The position numbers and the translations under genes were made by a program. This document shows positions 14,252 through 19,762 of a stretch of 19,762 nt of DNA, one piece after another. How positions within the stretch are numbered: the first letter of the stretch is position 1; each line of letters starts with the position of its first letter. Location of the stretch: the NCBI GenBank assembly GCA_030639305.1, contig DAOWCY010000130.1, positions 1 through 19,762 of the forward strand, given 5' to 3'. This stretch comes from JAGLQA01 sp023135565 (GTDB lineage: Bacteria; Acidobacteriota; Aminicenantia; UBA2199). The notes beneath the pieces were generated by a model. It saw only the letters and a list, made by a program, of their open reading frames with translations. It was not told the DNA's origin and ran no database searches.

Positions 14252-15307
14252 ATGAAAGTATCGTTTTTTTTAATCTTATTTTTTTTGTTCAATATCCTTT
14301 TTTCAAAGGCTGTCGTAGTAAACCCTGGAAAACCGCTGAATCCCGAAGCCGGGAAAGTTATCAAACTAAAAAAAGTATACGAGATATCCGGTGAAGCGGA
14401 GGACTACGTGCTGATTAAACCCTATAAATTAGATTTAGCCGCAAATGGGGTAATGCTCATTTCCGACCATAAGCAGCTCCTATTATTTACTCCTGCTGGA
14501 AAATTTATAAAAAACCTCTACAAGCAAGGCCAGGGCCCGGGAGAAATGCACCGGAGAATATCTGCCGCAATCTCAGGAGATAGGATTTATATTCATGTAC
14601 CGATTCTAAGAAAACTTATTATAAGCGATCTTAACGGAAAACTGTTAAAAGAAAAAAAAGTTGAGATGCACGAACTGGTTGGTAAAATTGGAGAGAGATT
14701 CCTGTTCCGCAGATCAAATTTATCTGATTTGAGATCTGAATACTTGAGAAAAAGGAGGCGGAACACCGGTGGAAGTACTTTTTATGCTCTTAAGAATACT
14801 TTTTTATTTTACTCTCTAAGCACGGGAGAGGAGAAAATAGTGGGCGAATTCCCCTCAAAACATCTCCTTTCCAACTCCGTAACCCCCATGGAAAGAATGA
14901 AATTTAGGCTTTATAAAGACAAACTGCTGCTCACGCATACCGGGGAATATTTAGTTAAGATCGTCGATTTGAAAAATGGCGGTATCAAACAATTTTCTCG
15001 CCAATACAAAAGAGTAGAGAATACTTCGCCGTCTAAGAACAGGAGAAAATATATTCAGGATATAAAAAGCCTTCATGTTTTTAAAAAACATATCTGGGTA
15101 AAAACCTCAACGGAAGACCCTGAAAAGGGTTATCTTTTTGATGTGTTCGATTTCGATGGCCGGTATATCGATGCATTTTACCTCGGCTCCAAAGGTTATA
15201 TCTCAAAAATCGACGGAGATTTTATTTACCTGACAAGGAAGGATGAAGATTACAATTTTTACATCGTGAAATACAAGGTTCTCGATTACCATAAATCCGC
15301 AAAATAA
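14252..15307 (+). CDS. Secreted 6-bladed beta-propeller protein (second copy)
   Basis: The 351-residue protein has a short signal peptide (MKVSFFLILFFLFNILFSKA, cleavage near residue 20). It shows propeller strand repeats, among them LDLAANGVMLISD and LLLFTPAGKFIKNL, followed by KQGQGPGEMHR. The GQGPGE turn after the first blade is characteristic of the 6-bladed propellers abundant in Aminicenantes. It is a divergent relative of the propeller encoded at 12699, with no obvious close paralogy. A purine-rich site AGGAAGAGG precedes the ATG. It sits 84 nt after the Cys-rich gene, beyond the stem-loop at 14199, and is probably part of the same transcript by readthrough. Its role is unknown; binding of an exported ligand is the best guess. 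Confidence 0.72.
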   Translation: MKVSFFLILFFLFNILFSKAVVVNPGKPLNPEAGKVIKLKKVYEISGEAEDYVLIKPYKLDLAANGVMLISDHKQLLLFTPAGKFIKNLYKQGQGPGEMHRRISAAISGDRIYIHVPILRKLIISDLNGKLLKEKKVEMHELVGKIGERFLFRRSNLSDLRSEYLRKRRRNTGGSTFYALKNTFLFYSLSTGEEKIVGEFPSKHLLSNSVTPMERMKFRLYKDKLLLTHTGEYLVKIVDLKNGGIKQFSRQYKRVENTSPSKNRRKYIQDIKSLHVFKKHIWVKTSTEDPEKGYLFDVFDFDGRYIDAFYLGSKGYISKIDGDFIYLTRKDEDYNFYIVKYKVLDYHKSAK

Positions 15308-15348
15308 ACCGGGCTGGAAAAAAATTCGCCTGTCCTTTTTTTCTCCTT

Positions 15349-15410
15349 CTTGCCTCCGGCGGCCCTGCCGGGGGCCAAACTTTTGAAAAAGTTTGAACAA
15401 AACTTTTGTT
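15349..15410 (+). repeat. GC/AT composite repeat, copy B
   Basis: This is the same element as at 11959-12010: CTTGCCTCCGGCGGCC, then 12 extra nt (CTGCCGGGGGCC), then the identical double-hairpin AT part. The flanks also repeat: AATTCGCCTGTCC plus a T-run at 15323 and AATTGGCCCGCCCC plus a T-run at 15432. It lies between the convergent propeller and trmB genes. The long minus-strand frames crossing it are not genes. Confidence 0.7.
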
Positions 15411-15457
15411 GAACGACAAGCTTTTCGAAAAAATTGGCCCGCCCCTTTTTTTCTCCC

Positions 15458-15494
15458 TTATAGGCTGGGTGCGCCGCACCCCCGCGCCCGCTGG
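15458..15494 (-). repeat. GC palindromic repeat forming the 3' end of trmB
   Basis: The element reads CTTATAGGCTGGGTGCGCCG from 15457 (plus strand). It contains the palindrome GGGTGC-GCC-GCACCC (15467-15481), identical to that at 9027-9041. On the minus strand its CTTATA provides the trmB stop codon, and its palindrome encodes the last residues of the protein. Confidence 0.6.
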
Positions 15495-16186
15495 GAAAAA
15501 AGATGGTAAATGGGCTTTTCCTGCTCCATGAACATCTCTTCAAAAAGAGTCCTGTACTCCCTCTCCGTAATCGAGCCGGGCAGCCTTTCGACTATCGAAA
15601 AAGGACTTGTGTTTACCCGGCCCACCACTTCGTCGAAATATTGCTTATTATCGGTCTTTAACCAGATAAAACCGCCGGGCATCAATTTTTCATATACCTG
15701 TTCCAGAAACAGGCTGCTTAAAAGACGGTTCTTGCGATGCTTTCGCTTCTTCCAGGGATCCGGGAAAAATATAAATGCTCCCAAAACCGAACCCGGCCCC
15801 AGCAGGGGAATCAAATCCACTGCATTACATATGGCTATCTTACAATTTTTTAAACCCTCTTTTTGGATTTTATCGCAGCTTTTGACCACCCGTTTGTACT
15901 TCAGGTCTATACCCAGGACGTTTATATCTTTGTTGTATTTGCCCAATTCGATAACAGTCGCCCCCATATAACAGCCGATGTCCAAAAAAAGAGGCCGCCC
16001 GGGTTCCTCGAAAATAGCCGGGAAAACCGCTTCCAACTCCGGCAGCGTATACAAAAGGCCGGTCAATTCTTTCGCCCGTTCAACATAAGGATTATGGTAG
16101 AAGTTAGCGGTTTCCCTGTTTCTCAGCTTTATTAAGTGTGCGCCGTGAAAATTTCCTATTTTTTGTTTGTCTCGATTATCGGGCAT
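15458..16186 (-). CDS. trmB: tRNA (guanine-N7)-methyltransferase TrmB
   Basis: TrmB methylates G46 in the variable loop of tRNAs using S-adenosylmethionine. The SAM-binding motif is FLDIGCYMG (67-75). The family hallmark FFPDPWKKRKHRKNRL (140-155) is complete, as are WLKTDN (175-180) and the C-terminal ITEREYRTLF with EKPIYHLFSQR. The length is 242 residues, slightly longer than usual. The last seven residues (GCGAPSL) and the stop are encoded by a palindromic repeat, so the native C-terminus was probably near SQRAR. The ATG at 16186 lies 6 nt after a -10 box, with no ribosome binding site, implying a leaderless mRNA. Its promoter and first codons are duplicated 750 bp away at 16917-16981. 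Confidence 0.92.
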   Translation of the reverse strand: MPDNRDKQKIGNFHGAHLIKLRNRETANFYHNPYVERAKELTGLLYTLPELEAVFPAIFEEPGRPLFLDIGCYMGATVIELGKYNKDINVLGIDLKYKRVVKSCDKIQKEGLKNCKIAICNAVDLIPLLGPGSVLGAFIFFPDPWKKRKHRKNRLLSSLFLEQVYEKLMPGGFIWLKTDNKQYFDEVVGRVNTSPFSIVERLPGSITEREYRTLFEEMFMEQEKPIYHLFSQRARGCGAPSL

Positions 16187-16231
16187 AGAGAGATATTAGA
16201 TAAAAAAGCAGATGAAGTCAATACGCGGCGG
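16167..16231 (-). repeat. 65-bp direct repeat, copy 1 (trmB start and promoter)
   Basis: It aligns without gaps to 16917-16981, an offset of exactly 750 bp, with 56 of 65 identical bases. It covers the first codons of trmB and its -10 and -35 boxes. GCAGATGAAGTCAATACG is identical in both copies except for the base after ACG. Confidence 0.75.
16193..16221 (-). promoter_or_regulatory. Leaderless promoter of trmB
   Basis: On the minus strand TTGACT (16216-16221) and TAATAT (16193-16198) are 17 nt apart. The 6 nt CTCTCT separate the -10 box from the ATG at 16186, so transcription should begin at the start codon. Confidence 0.6.
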
Positions 16232-16270
16232 TTTTTTTTGCAAGCGTTAACAAAGTATTAGCAAAAACAC

Positions 16271-16609
16271 TCAATCGGTTTCAATTTGCAGTTCATTTAA
16301 AATCCTTAAAATCCCTTCCATACTTATGGTTTCGATTTTTGATTTCGGATAAATAGTTAACAGATACAGCGTGTTGTCCCCGGTTATCAGGTAATAGATG
16401 ATGCGAAAGCCGCCGGATTTACCCTTTGATATGTCCGAACTTTTCACTCGTAATTTATATAATCCTTTCCCTAAAAACGTACCTGCAAATGGATTTTTTT
16501 CTAATAAAGCGATACATTTATCAAAATCTTCCTTGATTTTTTTATATTTTTTCTTAAGTTGTTTGATATTCTTTGAAAATTTTTCAGTTACGATTATTTT
16601 ATAATTCAC
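16271..16609 (-). CDS. RelE/ParE-family toxin
   Basis: The 112-residue basic protein has the RelE/ParE fold signatures: an N-terminal strand and helix (YKIIVTEKFSKNIKQLKKKY), then GLYKLRVKSS, KGKSGGFRIIYYLI and the strand LYLLTIYPKS. RelE members cut ribosome-bound mRNA and ParE members inhibit gyrase; KGKSGGFRIIYY is more typical of the RelE/HigB branch. It starts inside the antitoxin gene (11-bp overlap), the usual toxin-antitoxin order with the antitoxin first. The module sits between two 65-bp direct repeats derived from trmB. Confidence 0.88.
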   Translation of the reverse strand: MNYKIIVTEKFSKNIKQLKKKYKKIKEDFDKCIALLEKNPFAGTFLGKGLYKLRVKSSDISKGKSGGFRIIYYLITGDNTLYLLTIYPKSKIETISMEGILRILNELQIETD

Positions 16610-16835
16610 TCAGCAATTCCCGGGCTGTTTTTTCAGGCGCTTTACCCTCTCTTATATTCTTCACTTCTTGTAGTGCTTCGATAATGTCTTCTTCCAATTT
16701 ATTTTTATCGTTTCTATCTACATCCCTATGAGCAGGCAAAATAAGAATCTCTACCTCGGTCTCTTTAAAGTCTTCCGGCAGCGTTATGGTTACTTCCCTG
16801 CCGGTTACGCTTCTTATTTCTCTGATAAATTCCAT
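16599..16835 (-). CDS. Antitoxin of the RelE/ParE-type module
   Basis: The 78-residue acidic protein has an N-terminal beta-rich segment (IREIRSVTGREVTITLPEDF, VEILILPAH) resembling the swapped-hairpin part of AbrB-like antitoxins. It ends in a helical tail (LEEDIIEALQEVKNIREGKA, TARELLSEL) of the kind that wraps its toxin. It precedes the toxin and overlaps it by 11 bp. GAGG lies 7 nt before the ATG, and a strong promoter is just upstream. The protein probably represses this promoter with the toxin as corepressor, but no clear palindrome is visible. Confidence 0.85.
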   Translation of the reverse strand: MEFIREIRSVTGREVTITLPEDFKETEVEILILPAHRDVDRNDKNKLEEDIIEALQEVKNIREGKAPEKTARELLSEL

Positions 16836-16852
16836 TTTTGCCTCACATATTA

Positions 16853-16881
16853 ATAATAAACGTTTTAGCCATAGTTGTCAA
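16853..16881 (-). promoter_or_regulatory. Sigma-70 promoter of the toxin-antitoxin operon
   Basis: On the minus strand TTGACA (16876-16881) and TATTAT (16853-16858) are 17 nt apart, with the antitoxin ATG 18 nt downstream of the -10 box and a GTGAGG ribosome site between them. Confidence 0.7.
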
Positions 16882-16894
16882 TCAAATTTTTTTT

Positions 16895-16936
16895 TCATAC
16901 AACTGTTTTTTTTCGGTTGTCTCGTGTGGCGGGCAT
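16895..16936 (-). pseudogene. Duplicated 5' stub of trmB (13 codons) with its own promoter
   Basis: From an ATG at 16934-16936 the minus strand reads MPATRDNRKKTVV and stops. The real trmB begins MPDNRDKQKI, so codons 1-9 are a diverged copy. The stub has its own intact leaderless promoter (TTGACT 16966-16971, TATTAT 16943-16948, 17-nt spacer, 6 nt to the ATG). The toxin-antitoxin promoter begins 14 nt after its stop. Confidence 0.55.
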
Positions 16937-16981
16937 AGAGAAATAATAGAAAAAAAAGCAGATGAAGTCAATACGTGGAGG
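16917..16981 (-). repeat. 65-bp direct repeat, copy 2 (trmB stub and promoter)
   Basis: This is the partner of 16167-16231: ungapped, nine mismatches, four of them in the codon 3-4 region of trmB. The two copies bracket the toxin-antitoxin module. Confidence 0.75.
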
Positions 16982-17022
16982 GGTTACAATTCATTTTTGG
17001 GAAAAGAAAAATGCAGCGCTTT

Positions 17023-17094
17023 TGTAGGGGCGAGCGTCGCTCGCCCAGCAGTATAAATTCGATTAATTTTGGGCGAAGGCCATTCCCTCCTACA
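17023..17094. repeat. TGTAGG-ended palindromic element (REP/MITE-like)
   Basis: The left end is TGTAGGGGCGAGCG followed by TCGCTCGCCC, an internal GGGCGAGCG-T-CGCTCGCCC palindrome (17028-17046). The right end is GGGCGAAGGCC...CCTCCTACA (17071-17094). The termini TGTAGG and CCTACA are inverted to each other, enclosing 72 bp without coding capacity. The form resembles the GTAGGGGCGA-type dispersed repeats found in many bacterial phyla. Confidence 0.55.
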
Positions 17095-17130
17095 GGTATC
17101 GGGCCTGATTGCCCCGGTTTTTGCCGCTGA

Positions 17131-17159
17131 ACGGCTTATAGGGCGCCCGCGTCGCGGGC
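17131..17159 (-). repeat. GC palindromic repeat forming the 3' end of the phosphate transporter gene
   Basis: ACGGCTTATAGGGC is followed by the palindrome GCCCGCG-T-CGCGGGC (17145-17159). The CTTATA provides the stop codon on the minus strand and the palindrome encodes the C-terminal ARDAGAL, the same arrangement as at the end of trmB. Confidence 0.55.
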
Positions 17160-19403
17160 TTCGTTTTTTTCCATTAGGAAAGAATCCCGGAATATGTTTA
17201 GCAGGTTGAGGGTCTGCCGCACGATGAGACCCGAATCGCGGACAAAACCGTAAAAAAGAATACTAAGCCTGGTTTTGGACGATTCATCCTGGATACGCTC
17301 CACCTGGTTCTTATCCAATTCGGCGCCCAACTCTTCCAGGATTTGTTTTTTATCTTCTATCTCTTTGCAATTGCATATATCCTGGTCCATTAGGGCGGCG
17401 CCGGTTTTTTGCAGCACATCCACCACCAATTCCCGGACTTTCGCCAGTTCTTCCAATTGCACCGGCAGCATGGGTTTGTGATTATTGTTGACATGGTCGT
17501 AAACACGGCGCACCGCATCGCGCTGGCACTCGGCCAATTCTTGCAGCACATTCACCCCCTGGGCGTATTTCCGCGTGTAAACCGGGTCCTCTTTTTGCAG
17601 CAAACGCAGGGTTTTAAAAACATTAGCCACGATGATATTGGCCCACACCCGGATTTTTTTGGACTCTTTCCGGGCCTCTTTTAAGCGACCGCGGTCCTGC
17701 GCCGCCAATCCTTCGTAGCTCATGGAAATCACCTTTGCCACTTCGTCGAGAAAAATCCCGGCATGCTCGAAAGTAGTGTTAATTGCGTATTTGCCGTCTT
17801 TTATTTTTTTCAGGTTGAAAATCTCGACAGCCTGGACGTCCCGTTCCCGTTTTTTGTGCAGCCTGTGATTGCGCAGGATGAAAAAACCGCCGGCTCCTAA
17901 TATGAAGATGGCGCCCACAGCCCTGGTATGAAAAAGAATAAACGCAAACACAGCCGATATCGTAAAAGCCAATAAAGCAGTCAAGAACCAACCGCCGATA
18001 ACCGTAAATACCCCGGTGACGCGGTAAACCGCGCTGTCCCTACCCCAGGCCCGGTCGGCAAAAGAGGTGCCCATGGCCACCATAAAGGTTACGTAGGTGG
18101 TAGAAAGCGGCAGTTTCATGGACGTAGCCAGGGAGACCACCGCGCCGGCAACCATCAGGTTCACCGCGGCCCGCAGCAGGTCGAAGGAAGGCGCGTCGTC
18201 GTCGCTTTCCAGCGCTGCGGCGGTTGTCGAATTGCCGAACCTGCGGTCTAATGTATCGAGCACAACCTGGGGCAGAATTTTTTTCATACCCAAAGACAGG
18301 GAAGCAAACATGCGCACCACGGTGCGGGAAATAGCCGAAGAACCGAATCTCTCTACGCCCTCTTCCTGGCGACCGAGGTTTAGTTCCGTGGCCGTCACGG
18401 TGCGCGCCTTGCGGGAGACCCACAGGGTAATCGCCATGATGACGCCCGCCAGCACCAGCAGCAGTGTATTCGACGGCGAGGCTTTTTGCAGCGCCACCAT
18501 GGGAGTGGTCAGCGGGTGCGCCGTGGTCTGGGCTACCTGGAAAGAATTGAGCCCGGCCAGGGGCACGCCGATGAAGTTCACCAGGTCGTTGGCGGCAAAG
18601 GCCATAGCCAGGGCAAAAGTGCCCACTAAGACGATAGGTTTGAGAATATTGATTTTAGTAAGCAGCATCATCGCTTGCAGGATCAAGGCAAAAACGATAA
18701 AGCTGGCCAGGAAAATTAAACCCGTATTTTGTTTGATCCAGTCTAAGGTTTCCGGCGTGATGAAAGTGGAACCTTTGGCCCCTTTGATGAGGATAAAAAA
18801 AGTAATAGTGGAAAGAGCCAGGCCGCCCCAGACAGCGCCGTATCGTTTCAATCTTTTAGCAAAATCGAAAGTAAAAAGCAGCCGGGTCAGGAATTGCAAT
18901 ACTGCTCCGCATATAAACGCCACTACCACTGACAGCAGGATACCGGCAATAATAGCCATGGCTTTTGCCGTATTGATATATTTGATTAGCGAAGCGAAAC
19001 CTTCCCCCGCCATGTTGATTTTGATCAATGAGACGGCCACAGCCGCGCCTAATAGTTCGAAAACGATGGAAACCGTAGTAGAAGTGGGCAGGCCGAAGGT
19101 GTTGTAGAGGTCTAAGAGCAGCACGTCGGTCAACATCACAGCCAGGAAGATAATCATCAGTTCCGGCATATTAAAGAGTTCGGGATGAAAAATCCCTTTC
19201 CGGGCTACCTCCATCATACCTTTGGAAAAGGTGACCCCGGCCAGCATACCCAGGCTGGCGATAATCATAATGACGTGGCGCGGGGCGACCTTCGAGCCGA
19301 TAGAGGAGTTTAAAAAATTCACCGCGTCGTTACTGACGCCCACGATCAGGTCGGAAACCGCTAAGGCGGCTAAGATGATTATGCCGGCGACATAAAGCTC
19401 CAT
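17136..19403 (-). CDS. Pit-family phosphate transporter with C-terminal PhoU-like domain
   Basis: The 755-residue protein is an inorganic phosphate permease of the PiT/PitA type. Its duplicated signatures are VGVSNDAVNFLNSSIGS (21-37) with GLPTSTTVS (104-112), and AANDLVNFIGVPLAG (270-284) with LPLSTTYV (431-438). About ten to twelve helices run to about residue 510. After a basic linker (HRLHKKRERD) comes a helical cytosolic domain of about 215 residues (about 540-745) with a PhoU-like heptad pattern, probably a built-in regulatory domain. Single-chain Pit-PhoU fusions of this length are known, while many bacteria encode the two as separate genes. GGAG lies 8 nt before the ATG at 19403. Upstream are a Pho-box array and two possible promoters, so induction by phosphate starvation is likely. 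The last residues and the stop derive from a palindromic repeat. Confidence 0.92.
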   Translation of the reverse strand: MELYVAGIIILAALAVSDLIVGVSNDAVNFLNSSIGSKVAPRHVIMIIASLGMLAGVTFSKGMMEVARKGIFHPELFNMPELMIIFLAVMLTDVLLLDLYNTFGLPTSTTVSIVFELLGAAVAVSLIKINMAGEGFASLIKYINTAKAMAIIAGILLSVVVAFICGAVLQFLTRLLFTFDFAKRLKRYGAVWGGLALSTITFFILIKGAKGSTFITPETLDWIKQNTGLIFLASFIVFALILQAMMLLTKINILKPIVLVGTFALAMAFAANDLVNFIGVPLAGLNSFQVAQTTAHPLTTPMVALQKASPSNTLLLVLAGVIMAITLWVSRKARTVTATELNLGRQEEGVERFGSSAISRTVVRMFASLSLGMKKILPQVVLDTLDRRFGNSTTAAALESDDDAPSFDLLRAAVNLMVAGAVVSLATSMKLPLSTTYVTFMVAMGTSFADRAWGRDSAVYRVTGVFTVIGGWFLTALLAFTISAVFAFILFHTRAVGAIFILGAGGFFILRNHRLHKKRERDVQAVEIFNLKKIKDGKYAINTTFEHAGIFLDEVAKVISMSYEGLAAQDRGRLKEARKESKKIRVWANIIVANVFKTLRLLQKEDPVYTRKYAQGVNVLQELAECQRDAVRRVYDHVNNNHKPMLPVQLEELAKVRELVVDVLQKTGAALMDQDICNCKEIEDKKQILEELGAELDKNQVERIQDESSKTRLSILFYGFVRDSGLIVRQTLNLLNIFRDSFLMEKNEARDAGAL

Positions 19404-19426
19404 GTTATTTCTCCGTTATGTAGAAA

Positions 19427-19455
19427 ATGATAGCGTAAAAACAATCATTTTTCAA
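19427..19455 (-). promoter_or_regulatory. Constitutive-type promoter of the Pit transporter
   Basis: On the minus strand TTGAAA (19450-19455) and TATCAT (19427-19432) are 17 nt apart. The predicted start near 19421 gives a leader of about 18 nt containing the GGAG site. It is independent of the Pho-box promoter further upstream. Confidence 0.5.
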
Positions 19456-19486
19456 GCTTTTTCATTCAAGCACTCATTTACTATGG

Positions 19487-19541
19487 ATTTTAGGTTATCT
19501 GTGTAAAGGAAAAGTTAGGGTTATGTTAAGATTGTGTTAAG
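19487..19541 (-). promoter_or_regulatory. Pho box (four 11-bp-phased heptamers) with associated -10 box
   Basis: Reading the minus strand from 19541, the heptamers CTTAACA, CTTAACA, CCTAACT and CTTTACA begin every 11 bp (plus-strand starts 19535, 19524, 19513, 19502). Direct repeats of TTAACA-like or CTGTCAT-like units at 11-bp spacing are the known form of PhoB/PhoP binding sites. A -10 box TAAAAT (19487-19492) follows the last heptamer after 9 nt, the distance at which PhoB replaces the -35 box in known Pho promoters. The gene served is the phosphate transporter. Confidence 0.7.
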
Positions 19542-19550
19542 GTTTTGCCG

Positions 19551-19762
19551 GGGGCGGAATCGCATTCGACAAAGAACAGCCCCGGCAGGATTTGTCTCAA
19601 AAAGAAAAAAAACCTCAATTAGCAGCAATTCTCTTTTTGAAAAATTTTTCCATAAATACTACTGAATTTTTCCTGTATAGAACCAGATATTCCACTGCGA
19701 AAATAATCTACCCCTTTTATGACATGTGACGGCAAGAAAAAAATGCCTGAAATATCCATTAA
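19551..19762. other. Non-coding end of window
   Basis: I see no gene in this A/T-rich stretch on either strand. A possible long-loop stem, GCCGGGG (19547-19553) with CCCCGGC (19580-19586), lies next to the Pho box and has no T-tract. The window ends before the next gene. Confidence 0.4.

Noticed and set aside
15203..15543. Three overlapping minus-strand frames of 65-85 codons
   Set aside because: They run through the composite repeats and the ends of two real genes; their basic, Phe/Lys/Gly-rich products are translations of the repeat.
18097..19107. 336-codon open frame on the plus strand
   Set aside because: It lies wholly antisense to the phosphate transporter, whose motifs are unmistakable; its low-complexity Ser/Arg/Ala composition is typical of a shadow frame.
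1..19762. CRISPR arrays, tRNA or rRNA genes, IS transposases, integrases or phage genes
   Set aside because: None seen: no regularly spaced direct repeats, no cloverleaf or rRNA sequence, and no recombinase among the genes.

Overview
The window is a bacterial chromosome segment with moderate GC. It combines housekeeping genes, transporters and several lineage-specific genes, separated by intergenic spaces rich in GC-palindromic repeats. Three things suggest Candidatus Aminicenantes or a related Acidobacteria-like lineage: an FtsX/MacB-type permease with an N-terminal permease-prefix segment next to a PadR regulator, secreted 6-bladed beta-propeller proteins with a GQGPGE-type motif, and repeats that run into gene 3' ends. 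This placement is an inference; no rRNA or other phylogenetic marker is present.

Layout. 1-950: a truncated P-loop ATPase and a start-less coding remnant (both minus), then a repeat. 951-3941: ABC-type permease and PadR regulator (plus). 4045-5034: a winged-helix protein of unknown family (minus), whose promoter is covered by two identically built palindromes. 5137-8131: Cu/Zn-type permease with an HMA domain, the Fe-S scaffold nifU/iscU and cysteine desulfurase nifS (all minus). 8269-8885: ridA overlapping an FmdB-type zinc-ribbon gene (minus). 8886-9591: a 700-bp gene-poor stretch with tandem GC palindromes, a near-consensus sigma-54 promoter and a hairpin-rich segment that may be an untranslated RNA. 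9592-11883: a ribbon-helix-helix protein, an unlisted 47-codon ORF and an SLC13/RCK transporter (plus). 12142-15307: a membrane-anchored thioredoxin-like protein, a beta-propeller, a secreted ten-cysteine protein and a second beta-propeller (plus). 15458-16186: trmB (minus). 16271-16835: a RelE/ParE-type toxin-antitoxin pair (minus), bracketed by two 65-bp copies of the trmB promoter and start region. 17136-19403: a Pit phosphate transporter with a PhoU-like tail (minus), preceded by four 11-bp-phased Pho-box repeats.

How the genes work together. nifS and nifU form a minimal Fe-S assembly pair. The thioredoxin-like, propeller and Cys-rich genes overlap by ATGA and look like one translationally coupled extracytoplasmic system; this is the best candidate for an undescribed system here. 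The Pit transporter appears to be phosphate-regulated through its Pho box. The trmB, ribbon-helix-helix and 47-codon ORF starts each lie exactly 6 nt after a predicted -10 box, which implies leaderless mRNAs.
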